Part shown: positions 35,096 through 44,250 of the stretch, piece by piece
Layout of the letters: the number at the start of each line of letters is the position of its first letter
Position numbering within the stretch: the first letter of the stretch is position 1
NCBI RefSeq assembly: GCF_010667575.1
Contig: NZ_JAABNT010000005.1
Span: 1 to 64,000 of the forward strand
DNA: 64,000 nucleotides
Direction of reading: 5' to 3'
From: Sulfitobacter sediminilitoris
Lineage (GTDB): Bacteria; Pseudomonadota; Alphaproteobacteria; Rhodobacterales; Rhodobacteraceae
The notes under the pieces: generated by a model
Seen by the model: the letters and a program-made list of their open reading frames with translations, nothing else
What the model was told of the DNA's origin: nothing
Database searches by the model: none
Translations under genes and position numbers: made by a program

Positions 35096-36118
35096 TCAGC
35101 CCTTCTTGAGAACCTCACGCCCCAGCAATTCAGCAATCTGCACCGCGTTCAGCGCCGCACCCTTGCGCAGGTTGTCGCTGACGCACCACAGGTTCAGACC
35201 GTTATCAAGCGTGCTGTCCTGACGGATGCGGCTGATGAACGTGGCGAAATCGCCCACGCATTCGATCGGCGTGACGTAGCCGCCGTCCTCGCGCTTGTCG
35301 ATGACCATCACACCGGGTGCCTCGCGCAGGATGTCGCGCGCTTCGTCCTCGTCCAGATGATCTTCGAACTCGATGTTGATGGCTTCGGAATGACCGACGA
35401 AGACGGGCACGCGCACGCATGTGGCCGTGACCTTGATCTTCGGATCGACGATCTTTTTCGTCTCCGCGACCATCTTCCATTCTTCCTTGGTGGAGCCGTC
35501 TTCCATGAACACATCGATATGCGGGATCACGTTGAAGGCGATCTGCTTGGTGAACTTCTTGGGCGGCACATCGGAGGTGGGGTTGTAGATCGACTTGGTC
35601 TGATCCCACAGTTCATCTGCACCCTCTTTGCCCGCACCGGATACGGACTGGTAAGTGCTGACCACAACCCGCTTGATCGTCGCGCGGTCGTGCAGCGGCT
35701 TCAGCGCTACAACCATCTGCGCGGTCGAGCAGTTGGGATTCGCGATGATGTTCTTGTTCTTGTACTGGTGAATCGCTTCTGGGTTCACCTCGGGCACGAT
35801 CAGCGGGATCGCGGAATCGTAGCGGTATAGCGACGAGTTATCGATCACGACGCAGCCCGCTTTCGCGGCCGCAGGCGCGTATTTCTTCGTGGCGTCAGAT
35901 CCCACCGCGAACAGCGCCATGTCCCAACCGGAAAAATCGAATGTGTCGAGGTCTTTGCATTTGAGCGTCTTGTCCCCAAAGCTGACTTCCGTACCCATCG
36001 ATTTGCGGCTGGCCAAGGCCACGATTTCGTCTACGGGGAACTGGCGCTCGGCCAGGATGTTCAGCATTTCGCGGCCCACATTTCCAGTGGCGCCCACGAC
36101 GGCGACGCGATAACCCAT
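35096..36118 (-). CDS. asd: aspartate-semialdehyde dehydrogenase
   Basis: A 340-residue NADPH-dependent enzyme that reduces aspartyl phosphate to aspartate semialdehyde, the branch point to lysine/diaminopimelate, threonine and methionine. The Rossmann start GYRVAVVGATGNVGREM, the catalytic cysteine in ANPNCSTAQMV, the family motif STYQSVSGAGKEG and the active-site histidine in VGHSEAINIEF are visible. The start was set at MGYRVAVVG, the usual N-terminus. The frame is open 23 codons further upstream without similarity. It stands alone with its own terminator, divergent from DUF3095. Confidence 0.96.
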   Translation of the reverse strand: MGYRVAVVGATGNVGREMLNILAERQFPVDEIVALASRKSMGTEVSFGDKTLKCKDLDTFDFSGWDMALFAVGSDATKKYAPAAAKAGCVVIDNSSLYRYDSAIPLIVPEVNPEAIHQYKNKNIIANPNCSTAQMVVALKPLHDRATIKRVVVSTYQSVSGAGKEGADELWDQTKSIYNPTSDVPPKKFTKQIAFNVIPHIDVFMEDGSTKEEWKMVAETKKIVDPKIKVTATCVRVPVFVGHSEAINIEFEDHLDEDEARDILREAPGVMVIDKREDGGYVTPIECVGDFATFISRIRQDSTLDNGLNLWCVSDNLRKGAALNAVQIAELLGREVLKKG

Positions 36119-36253
36119 CTGATTTCTCCAATTTGTATGGGGTGGTGGCCGCCCTTTAGCGCAACGCAGCGGCAAGGGAAAGGGCAACCGCTTGCCGCTG
36201 GCGCGAAGCGCGGCCCGCCTGTATGGTCGGTATCACAATCGCGGAGGGTGAGG

Positions 36254-37414
36254 GTGAGCGAACAGGACCCATTTTATGACCGCCTGCCGCGTGTGGACAG
36301 CTTTGCCGCGCTGACCGAAAGCGCGATGTTCAGACCGCTGCCAGAAGACTGGTGGATTGGCGTCGCGGACATCATGGATTCGACCGGCCTGATCGAAGCA
36401 GGTCAGTACAAGACCGTGAACATGGTCGGCGCCGCCGTGATCTCGGCCATGATCAACGCGCTTGAAGGGCTTGCGTTTCCATTTGTCTTTGGCGGGGACG
36501 GTGCCGGTTTTGCCGTCCCGCCGCAGCAAGAGACCACCACCCGCGACACCCTGCCAAAGGTTGCGCGCTGGGCCCAGACCGAATTCGGGATCACCCTGCG
36601 CTCGGCGTTGTTTCGCGTCTCGGACATCCGGGCGGCAGGGCTAGACGTGCGCGTGGCGCGGTACAGGGTCTCAGAAGGTGTCGACTATGCCATGTTCGAG
36701 GGCGGCGGGCTGAACTGGGCAGAAGCGCAGATGAAAGCGGGGGCAGGCACGCTCGCCCTTGCCCCGCAAGGCAGCCTGCCTGACCTGACCGGCCTTTCGT
36801 GCCGCTGGTCGCATATGCCAGCGCGAAACGGCACAATCCTGACCCTGCTTGCTGCCCCCCTGCCGGGTGCGTCACCGGAAAAGGTCGCGCAGGTATATGA
36901 TCGCATCGTCACTCGGACACAGCAGCTTGAGCGCGCAGGCCATCCTGCACCGGCGTCGGGTCCGGGCGCGGGCTGGCCACCGAAGGGTGCCGCGCTTGAG
37001 GCCCATGCAACGCATGGACAGGGCTCTTTGAGGCGGGCGCGGGTCAAGGCGTTTTTTGAATCCCTTGTGGCATGGTTCCTGATCCGCACGGGCATTAGGC
37101 TGGGGGGCTTTGATGCTCGCAGCTATGCGCGTGTCGTGGGAGAGAACGCCGATTTCCGCAAGCTGGATGACGGTCTCAAGATGACGCTCGATTGCGATGC
37201 ACAAACCCGGCAGGACATCGAAGCCATCCTGTCACAGGCGGCAAAGGACGGGGTGCTGCGCTACGGGCTTTTTGCGCAGGAAGAGGCGATGATGACCTGC
37301 ATCGTGCCGTCGATCCTGACAGATGACCATGTGCATTTCATCGACGGCGCCGCTGGCGGCTACACGCAGGCGGCGCGCCTGATGAAGGGGTTTACTCCGC
37401 CTGATCGCGGCTGA
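36254..37414 (+). CDS. DUF3095 domain-containing protein, nucleotide-cyclase-like
   Basis: A 386-residue protein. The N-terminal half resembles a class III nucleotide cyclase fold: GVADIMDSTGLIEAGQYKTVNMVGAAVISAM (about residues 36-66) holds the position of the first metal Asp, and FPFVFGGDGAGFAVP the second. DUF3095 proteins are listed as adenylate/guanylate cyclase-related, but I know of no demonstrated activity. The C-terminal part has a DUF3095 tail (SQAAKDGVLRYGLFAQEEAMMTC). The start GTG at 36254 has GGAGGG 5 bases upstream. It overlaps the convergent MFS gene by 23 bases. Confidence 0.85.
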   Translation: MSEQDPFYDRLPRVDSFAALTESAMFRPLPEDWWIGVADIMDSTGLIEAGQYKTVNMVGAAVISAMINALEGLAFPFVFGGDGAGFAVPPQQETTTRDTLPKVARWAQTEFGITLRSALFRVSDIRAAGLDVRVARYRVSEGVDYAMFEGGGLNWAEAQMKAGAGTLALAPQGSLPDLTGLSCRWSHMPARNGTILTLLAAPLPGASPEKVAQVYDRIVTRTQQLERAGHPAPASGPGAGWPPKGAALEAHATHGQGSLRRARVKAFFESLVAWFLIRTGIRLGGFDARSYARVVGENADFRKLDDGLKMTLDCDAQTRQDIEAILSQAAKDGVLRYGLFAQEEAMMTCIVPSILTDDHVHFIDGAAGGYTQAARLMKGFTPPDRG

Positions 37415-38570
37415 ACAGATAGATGACGAACCCCATTGCCAGCGCGACGGTGAACAGAACAAAGACAGCGACATAGGGGCCCGACACGGTCTCTGCCGGG
37501 AGGCTGGCGCGGTAGATGCGGCCTGACAGGAACTGTGCGACCCCGACGCCGCCGATGCTGAACAGGTTCAGCATGGTCACGCCGCGTCCAATTAGATGCG
37601 GCGGCAGAAAACTGCGGCCATGCGCCATGATCACCGGGTAGGTGGCCCCAAAGAAGCCCACGGCACAGAGCGCCGCGACGCTGAGGCCGTAGCTGGCCGC
37701 AGGCAGTGCAATCAGTGTGACAGCCGCGACAAGCGTCATGGCCGTGCAGCCTGCGATCAGCCACTTGCGCGAGGGGCTTGCGCGGTCCGCAGGCCCGTAG
37801 ACCAGCGCGCCCAGTACCATGGCGAGGCCCATCAGCAGGCTGGCCTGCCCGATGGTGGCGGTGTCTGTGGCAAAGACATCGGCGAGGTAGGGCCCGATCC
37901 ACAGGCCACGGGCGGCACCCGGAAAGGCGTAGCTGGCCCCCATGAGCGGGAAGATGAACCACAGTGCTTTGATGCGGAAAAGCTCTGCCAGCGAACCGCG
38001 GGTTTCTCCGTCGACCTTCAGCGGATCACGCACCAACGCTAATGTCCCCAGGGCCACTGCAGCAGTCAGTGCACCGAGGGCCCAAAGCGAATTACGCCAG
38101 CCCAGCAGTTCCGCCGACAGCGCCATAGGATAGGACGCGACCAGATTGCCAAGGCTGCCCAGCCCAACCATGACCGACGCAAGCACGGCAAATTGCGCAG
38201 GCGGATAGTCGCGTGCGAAAATGTAATATGAGGCCATAAGCACCGGTGCGCATCCCACGCCGATCAGCGTCATGGCGATGTTGATATGCAATGCCGATGT
38301 GGCAAGGGCGAAGACTGCTGCGCCGCCTGCCCCTCCGATCATCAACAGCCATCCCGCCGTGCGGCGCGGGCCAATGCTGTCGAGTGCCGCGCCGATCGGG
38401 ATCTGGCAGGCGGCAAAGGTGAGGAACCAAAGGCCCGAAGCAAAGGCGAGGTCATCGGGCGTTGCTCCGATGTCCTGCTCAAGAATCTTGGAGAGTACCG
38501 CAAGGAAAGCACGGTAGAATTGACTCAGCACATAGGCGAGCCCGAGCAATAGAATACCAGCGTTCATCAT
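37392..38570 (-). CDS. MFS transporter
   Basis: A 392-residue carrier with about twelve transmembrane helices. IPIGAALDSIGPRRTAG after helix 2 is the MFS motif A, and YVLSQFYRAFLAVLSKILEQDIG at the N-terminus is typical of the group. The second half starts near residue 200 (ALWFIFPLMGASYAFPGAARGLW). The substrate is unknown. It lies 3 bases downstream of the HpcH-type aldolase, so a substrate related to that enzyme, such as an aromatic or sugar-derived acid, is a reasonable guess only. Confidence 0.88.
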   Translation of the reverse strand: MMNAGILLLGLAYVLSQFYRAFLAVLSKILEQDIGATPDDLAFASGLWFLTFAACQIPIGAALDSIGPRRTAGWLLMIGGAGGAAVFALATSALHINIAMTLIGVGCAPVLMASYYIFARDYPPAQFAVLASVMVGLGSLGNLVASYPMALSAELLGWRNSLWALGALTAAVALGTLALVRDPLKVDGETRGSLAELFRIKALWFIFPLMGASYAFPGAARGLWIGPYLADVFATDTATIGQASLLMGLAMVLGALVYGPADRASPSRKWLIAGCTAMTLVAAVTLIALPAASYGLSVAALCAVGFFGATYPVIMAHGRSFLPPHLIGRGVTMLNLFSIGGVGVAQFLSGRIYRASLPAETVSGPYVAVFVLFTVALAMGFVIYLFSRDQAE

Positions 38571-38573
38571 GGG

Positions 38574-39341
38574 TCAGGTCTTCCATTTCGCACTGAGGGC
38601 CTGAGCCGCATGGCTCAGCAGCAGCACATCCGCGCTCAGGGCAACGAACTGCGCCCCCGCGTCCAGCGCGGCTTGGGTCATCGGGTCATGGGTCGACAGA
38701 ATACCGGGGGCCTTGCCCGCGGCACGAATGCGCCGCAGCGCGTCCATGATCGCCGCCTGTACATCTTCGTGCAGCGCATTGCCCATGTGCCCCATGTCGG
38801 CGGCAAGATCGGCAGGGCCAATGAAAACACCGTTGATCCCTTCAATCGTCAGGATCTCGTCCAATGCGGCCAGCCCCTTGACGCTTTCCACCTGCACCAG
38901 CAGGCAAACCTCGGCGTCAGCAGTGCTGCCGTAATCCTTGATCTGGGAAAACCGCGCGGCCCGCGTCAGCGCATAGCCGACGCCCCGGTCCCCATGGGGC
39001 GGATAAGTCACGTCGCGCACCAGTTGGCGGGCCTGTGCGGCGCTGTCCACCATGGGCACCAGCACCGTCTGGGCTCCGGCATCGAGCATCTGTTTGAGGA
39101 TATATGTTTCTCCCACCGGCACACGCACAACGGCGTGGCTGTCGGAGGCCTCAAGTACCTGAAGTTGCGCGAGGATCGAGCGATAGTCATTCGGCCCATG
39201 TTCGCCATCAATGACGAGCCAGTCAAAACCGGCGGTTCCCATCAGTTCCGTGCTGAAGGTGTGACCAAGGCCAAGCCAGCAGCCAAAAACGGTTTCACCC
39301 TGCTGGAGGGCTTTCTTGAATGGATTGGGTTTGGCAGGCAT
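38574..39341 (-). CDS. HpcH/HpaI aldolase family protein
   Basis: A 255-residue class II pyruvate aldolase. The family shows VIDGEHGPNDY (active-site His near residue 48), VPVGETYILKQMLDAGAQTVLVPMV, the metal Glu in VQVESVKGLAALDEI, and GPADLAADMG. Such enzymes split 2-keto-4-hydroxy acids to pyruvate and an aldehyde, for example 2,4-dihydroxyhept-2-ene-1,7-dioate. The true substrate cannot be told. It overlaps the upstream exported protein gene by 47 bases and lies 3 bases before the MFS gene. Confidence 0.9.
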   Translation of the reverse strand: MPAKPNPFKKALQQGETVFGCWLGLGHTFSTELMGTAGFDWLVIDGEHGPNDYRSILAQLQVLEASDSHAVVRVPVGETYILKQMLDAGAQTVLVPMVDSAAQARQLVRDVTYPPHGDRGVGYALTRAARFSQIKDYGSTADAEVCLLVQVESVKGLAALDEILTIEGINGVFIGPADLAADMGHMGNALHEDVQAAIMDALRRIRAAGKAPGILSTHDPMTQAALDAGAQFVALSADVLLLSHAAQALSAKWKT

Positions 39342-39786
39342 CGGCGTGGTCCTCGGCTGACAGGTTGCCGCACCCTAGACAGGGTTCAGCGTCTTTGACC
39401 AGAGGGGTAGGCTGATCGGCCGGTTCTCCGTCCGGGATCAGCTTGCGCAATTTGGAAACGCTCGCGCGCAGCGATGGCGCGGGCCTGCCGGTTGCGTTCA
39501 TCGGCTGAACGGCCTTGGCGATGCCTGCGGGCCCCGCCATGCGCAGCACGCCATCGCGAATCAACGCGTGGAAAAGCTGCCCTGCGGTGGCAGGGTCCAG
39601 CCGCAAATGGCGGGCCAGCATCGCGGGGCTGCAACGGTTTTGCGCACGGGCAATCAATTGCGCCCATGCATATGTCCCTGCGGGGACAGAGACCGATTGT
39701 GGGACGGTGGCCGCAGTTAGCGGGAGCGGTAACAAATTGGTAACCGGCAGAGCGGCAAGGGTGGCGGTGAATTGACGTCTGTTCAT
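39295..39786 (-). CDS. hypothetical exported protein with Tat-like signal
   Basis: A 163-residue protein starting MNRRQFTATLAALPVTNLLPLPLTA, which looks like a twin-arginine signal peptide with a short hydrophobic region. The mature part contains a helical segment resembling a winged helix (SPAMLARHLRLDPATAGQLFHALIRDGVLR), which would be odd for an exported protein. The tail holds CLGCG, a possible metal site. Its last 47 bases overlap the aldolase gene. I do not recognise the family. If the N-terminus is not a signal, it could be a DNA-binding protein. Confidence 0.55.
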   Translation of the reverse strand: MNRRQFTATLAALPVTNLLPLPLTAATVPQSVSVPAGTYAWAQLIARAQNRCSPAMLARHLRLDPATAGQLFHALIRDGVLRMAGPAGIAKAVQPMNATGRPAPSLRASVSKLRKLIPDGEPADQPTPLVKDAEPCLGCGNLSAEDHADACQTQSIQESPPAG

Positions 39787-39853
39787 GAACAAAACATGGG
39801 GCCGGTGGGCGCCTGATTAACGGGGAACATTCGCTCGTCGGGCGCAGGAGCGC

Positions 39854-40546
39854 TCAGATCACCTTGATGACGTCCTTGTCGATGGCCAGCATATATCCCC
39901 GACGCGCGATGTTCTTGACCAGCAGTTCCGAGACGATCTGGTTGCCCAGGGTGTCGCGCAGCCGCTTGATCCGGGTGGCCCCCGCGGCTTCATCGCAGTC
40001 TGCGGCGTTGCGGCCTGAAATGACCCCCTCGATCTCGGAGCCGGAGAGCACGTCGTCGTCCATCCGTGCCTCGGCCAGTACGCTCATCGTTTCCATCGCC
40101 GCGTCGGTCAGTTTGAAGCCAAGGTTGTTGAGATAGACAGTGTTCTCTTCGCGGCTGATCAACAGCGAGTTCACCTGAATGCCCGCGCGTTCGATCTGGG
40201 CCATGCGGCGGTTGAAGGTGATGAGCATGATCAGGAACACCAATGCGGCAATCAGCATGGCGGCGGCAAAGACCAGCAGCACGAAGATCACCATGCGGTA
40301 ACTGGCCAGCGTGTCGGAAAACGCGGTGCCGGACTGGGCGAGGATTTCCAGAAGCTTGATCTCGGCCCCGGACGTTAGATCATCGTTTTCGACAAAGATG
40401 CGTTCGACCTGCGCATTGAAGAGGTTCGCATCAGGCAACGTCCAGAACAGGACAGCCGCCCCGGTCACAAGCAGGGCGGCGATGGCGGCAATACCGAAGC
40501 CGACGAAGCGGCGGATATCAGAAGCGGAGGTAATTTGGTCCGGCAC
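39854..40546 (-). CDS. membrane-anchored winged-helix protein
   Basis: A 230-residue protein. Two transmembrane helices lie at about residues 13-36 and 85-110 with a short periplasmic loop between them. Residues about 127-222 look like an OmpR-type winged helix (GFKLTDAAMETMSVLAEA, TRIKRLRDTLGNQIV, NIARRGYML). The order, membrane part first and DNA-binding part last, is the reverse of ToxR/CadC. The GTG start at 40544-40546 has AAGGA 6 bases upstream. It overlaps the end of the small secreted protein gene upstream, so the two are likely coupled. Confidence 0.7.
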   Translation of the reverse strand: MPDQITSASDIRRFVGFGIAAIAALLVTGAAVLFWTLPDANLFNAQVERIFVENDDLTSGAEIKLLEILAQSGTAFSDTLASYRMVIFVLLVFAAAMLIAALVFLIMLITFNRRMAQIERAGIQVNSLLISREENTVYLNNLGFKLTDAAMETMSVLAEARMDDDVLSGSEIEGVISGRNAADCDEAAGATRIKRLRDTLGNQIVSELLVKNIARRGYMLAIDKDVIKVI

Positions 40547-40808
40547 TGTCTTTCCTTGATGCAAGTCCGTCGTCTGAAAAGACGGAGACGACATTGAGAA
40601 GGGTCCAGCCCCCTGCGGCGAGGCGCGGGGCCAGCTCGGCCGCGGCGCTGTTCGGATCACAGGGGCCGTTGATCTGCGCGACACCGTAATGCAGGCGCAG
40701 TGGATTGTCCTGTTTTGCCTTGTAGTCGGCGTAACAGCCAGCCGCCTGCGCGGGCAGGGCGAGCATCAGTGCAAGGGACACTGCGGGAATAAGGGCAAAG
40801 TGTTTCAT
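40518..40808 (-). CDS. small secreted protein
   Basis: A 96-residue protein with a clear signal peptide, residues 1-22 (MKHFALIPAVSLALMLALPAQA), and a small mature domain with two cysteines (GCYADY and GPCDPN) that could form a disulfide. The family is not recognised. The gene ends 29 bases inside the start of the membrane-anchored winged-helix gene, so both are probably on one transcript, and the secreted protein might feed a signal to that regulator. Confidence 0.65.
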   Translation of the reverse strand: MKHFALIPAVSLALMLALPAQAAGCYADYKAKQDNPLRLHYGVAQINGPCDPNSAAAELAPRLAAGGWTLLNVVSVFSDDGLASRKDSAGPNYLRF

Positions 40809-40958
40809 GGAGAGATTGATGCGCCTTTGCCTCGCGTTATTCAATATCCGGCGGCATGGGAGGGGGATGATATCCGATAACAAGGCGGCGTTATTGCCTG
40901 TCCGGATGGGTGGAAGGGATGGTGATCCTGTCAACGCCTCTACCGAAAGGATAACCCC

Positions 40959-41468
40959 ATGTACCGCAAGTTCATCGCCACCATCACCGCCGCTTCCATT
41001 GCCCTGACCGCAATAGGCGCCGCCCCCGCTTTTGCCGGAAACCGTGAAACAACCCGGGCCATCGCAACGATCCTTGGTCTGGCCGTGGTGGGTAAACTGA
41101 TCCACGACCGCAATGATCGAAAGAAAGACCGCCACCAGAATTCTACGCCAGCCTACCACCCGCCCAAGCCGCATGTGCAGCAGCACCACACCCCCAATTA
41201 TACACCGCCAGCCTATCATGAGCCCAAGCCGCGACCGCTGCCGCAGCGGGCGAACCGCAAATTGTTGCCCAAACAGTGCTTTCGCAGCTTTGAGACCTAT
41301 CGCGGCAAGGTGCGCATGTTCCCCAGTCGCTGCCTGAACCGGAACTATGACTATGCGTACCGCCTGCCACGCCAGTGCGAATACACCTTCAACACCCCAC
41401 GCGGTGAACGCCGCGGCTATGAGGCGCGTTGCCTGCGCGACCGGGGCTACCGTTTGGCACGGGGATAA
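40959..41468 (+). CDS. hypothetical secreted basic protein
   Basis: A 169-residue protein. Residues 1-26 are a signal peptide ending in PAFA. A short hydrophobic segment (TRAIATILGLAVVGKLI) follows, then a Pro/His/Tyr-rich linker with two near-repeats (AYHPPKPHVQQHH and AYHEPKPRPLPQ). The C-terminal domain has five cysteines and many Arg/Tyr residues. AAAGGA precedes the ATG. This layout is common in roseobacter envelope proteins of unknown role. A strong terminator follows. Confidence 0.7.
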   Translation: MYRKFIATITAASIALTAIGAAPAFAGNRETTRAIATILGLAVVGKLIHDRNDRKKDRHQNSTPAYHPPKPHVQQHHTPNYTPPAYHEPKPRPLPQRANRKLLPKQCFRSFETYRGKVRMFPSRCLNRNYDYAYRLPRQCEYTFNTPRGERRGYEARCLRDRGYRLARG

Positions 41469-41514
41469 CACCGTGTCGTGATCCGGGCGGCCACCCCCGT
41501 TGCCCGGAAGACTT

Positions 41515-41546
41515 GGGGAAGATGTTCGGGCATCTTCCCCTTTTTC
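41515..41546 (+). terminator. rho-independent terminator
   Basis: GGGGAAGATG (41515-41524) and CATCTTCCCC (41531-41540) form a perfect 10-base stem with loop TTCGGG, followed by TTTTTC. It ends the transcript of the secreted protein gene, 47 bases before rnhB. Confidence 0.9.
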
Positions 41547-41593
41547 ATGCCTGATGGGTTGAGGTTTGCGCAGCTTTTCGGTTTTGAAGAGGC

Positions 41594-42199
41594 ATGAAGC
41601 CTGATTTCAGTTTCGAAGAAGCCGCCCGCGCGCGCGGCTACAAACGCATCGCTGGCGTGGACGAGGTCGGGCGCGGCCCGCTTGCCGGACCTGTGACGGC
41701 GGCTGCGGTGGTGCTTGACCCGACGCGCATTCCTGAAGGGCTGAACGATTCCAAGCAACTCAGCAAGAAGAAGCGTCAGGCGCTTTATGATCAACTGATT
41801 GAGGTGGCGGATGTCAGCATTGCGCATGCGTCGGTCGAGGAGATTGACGAACTTAATATCCTGCGCGCCAGCCATCTGGCGATGATGCGGGCGCTTCGGG
41901 GGCTGAAGACACCGCCTGATTACGCGCTGATCGACGGGCGTATGCTGCCCCGTGACATGAACCTGCCAGCCGAAGGGATCATCAAGGGTGATACGCTGAG
42001 CCAGAGCATTTCGGCGGCCTCAATTATGGCCAAAATTTGTCGAGATTGTGTCATGTTGTCCCTTGCGCAACAGCACCCCGGCTATGGCTGGGAAACGAAC
42101 ATGGGATATGGATCAAAAAGCCACATGGAGGCGCTCCGAAATCTTGGCCCAACCCCACACCATAGACGTTCGTTCAAGCCGGTACACAATATGTTGTGA
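41594..42199 (+). CDS. rnhB: ribonuclease HII
   Basis: A 201-residue enzyme that cuts RNA in RNA-DNA hybrids and at single ribonucleotides in DNA. The active-site segments AGVDEVGRGPLAGPV (Asp, Glu) and ALIDGRMLP (Asp) are present, as are KGDTLSQSISAASIMAKICRD and the C-terminal YGWETNMGYGSKSHMEAL with HHRRSFKPV. The length is normal. It lies directly upstream of ccrM, the gene order seen in many Rhodobacterales, but with its own 116-base gap and regulatory sites before ccrM. Confidence 0.96.
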   Translation: MKPDFSFEEAARARGYKRIAGVDEVGRGPLAGPVTAAAVVLDPTRIPEGLNDSKQLSKKKRQALYDQLIEVADVSIAHASVEEIDELNILRASHLAMMRALRGLKTPPDYALIDGRMLPRDMNLPAEGIIKGDTLSQSISAASIMAKICRDCVMLSLAQQHPGYGWETNMGYGSKSHMEALRNLGPTPHHRRSFKPVHNML

Positions 42200-42221
42200 C
42201 AAGGATTTTTCTTAACTAATT

Positions 42222-43416
<1,195 letters not shown>

Positions 43417-43579
43417 TTATGATCGTTTCCGGTAATGAAGCCTCAAGATGCCCTGCCTCTCACGATGGTCGAACAGGCATTTTGCGTCGGCTTTCCTTGG
43501 GAAACCGGTAACGATCTAGAACACCGCCGGTGCCTGTGGCCTTCCTCATGAGGGCTGTCAAAAAGGCACTTACCTCAAG

Positions 43580-43605
43580 CCCCGCCCTTGTGGCGGGGCC
43601 TTTTT
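43580..43605 (+). terminator. rho-independent terminator after ccrM
   Basis: CCCCGCC (43580-43586) and GGCGGGG (43592-43598) pair around CTTGT, followed by CCTTTTT. It lies 164 bases after the ccrM stop, just before the convergent Crp/Fnr gene end. The 160 bases between ccrM and the stem show no supported gene. Confidence 0.85.
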
Positions 43606-43610
43606 CATTT

Positions 43611-44186
43611 TCACGCTGGGTCAGGAAGCGCATATTTGCCACGCCCGGTTTGGATAAGCATGCCCGCGTCACAAAGCTGGCGAAGTGCGCGGTAACATGC
43701 CTCGTGGGTCAGGCCGATCCGAGTTGCGAACTCGGTCACTGGACCAGACAGGTAACCGCAGGACACCGCGACGAGCGTCCGGTCCCGCGCGGATTTGATC
43801 GACAGGATTTCGAGGGTTTGGCGATACGTTTGAACTTGCGTCGCCAGTAGCTTGCCATACGCGAGGGATAAGTCAGGTTCTTGCGCCAGCCGTCTGGTGA
43901 ATTCCTGTTTTTCGATGCAGATTACTGAAGCAGGTTCGATACAGACAGCGTCACAATGGTAGCGGTCCGAATAAAGTGATGCCTCGGCGAACAAGGTTCC
44001 CGCAGTGGCGCGGTGCATGGTGACGACATGCCCCGACTGCATGGCACGCTGCAGGTTGATCTGGCCGCTTTCCACACAGAAAATCCCTCGGGTAGGGTCG
44101 TCCTGCCAAAAGACCGCCTCGCCCTTCCGGTAGTCGGACTGGTGCAGTGCCGTTGGCGGGATCATGTTTATCAGAGCGTCAAACAT
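43611..44186 (-). CDS. Crp/Fnr family transcriptional regulator
   Basis: A 191-residue regulator. The N-terminal cyclic-nucleotide-type beta barrel is visible (YRKGEAVFWQDDPTRGIFCVESGQINL, TAGTLFAEASLYSD), followed by the dimer helix and a C-terminal winged helix (EFATRIGLTHEACYRALRQLCDAGMLIQ). It lacks the N-terminal cysteine set of FNR. The start is uncertain: the ATG at 44186 lies inside the dyad 44184-44203 and has no good ribosome-binding site, while the ATG at 44165 would give 184 residues and leave the dyad upstream. It is divergent from a histidine-rich periplasmic protein. Confidence 0.88.
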   Translation of the reverse strand: MFDALINMIPPTALHQSDYRKGEAVFWQDDPTRGIFCVESGQINLQRAMQSGHVVTMHRATAGTLFAEASLYSDRYHCDAVCIEPASVICIEKQEFTRRLAQEPDLSLAYGKLLATQVQTYRQTLEILSIKSARDRTLVAVSCGYLSGPVTEFATRIGLTHEACYRALRQLCDAGMLIQTGRGKYALPDPA

Positions 44187-44203
44187 ATGACCGAAATCAT
44201 ATG
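44184..44203. promoter_or_regulatory. perfect dyad CATATGA-N6-TCATATG, Crp/Fnr-type operator
   Basis: The 7-base arms (44184-44190 and 44197-44203) are perfect, with 6 bases between. TATGA-N6-TCATA has the same geometry as the Crp site TGTGA-N6-TCACA. It touches the start of the Crp/Fnr gene and lies 47 bases upstream of the divergent gene at 44251, so it is probably that regulator's own site. Confidence 0.65.
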
Positions 44204-44250
44204 CGTTTCTCTGACCGCACGCTATCGTCCTTTGAAACAGGAGAAATGCG

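Noticed and set aside
40809..41471. N-terminal extension of the small secreted protein to 317 residues
   Set aside because: It is antisense to the secreted gene at 40959. The short form begins with a clean signal peptide.
43460..43672. 70-codon minus-strand frame after ccrM
   Set aside because: It spans a clear terminator stem and the end of the Crp/Fnr gene, and has no ribosome-binding site or domain.
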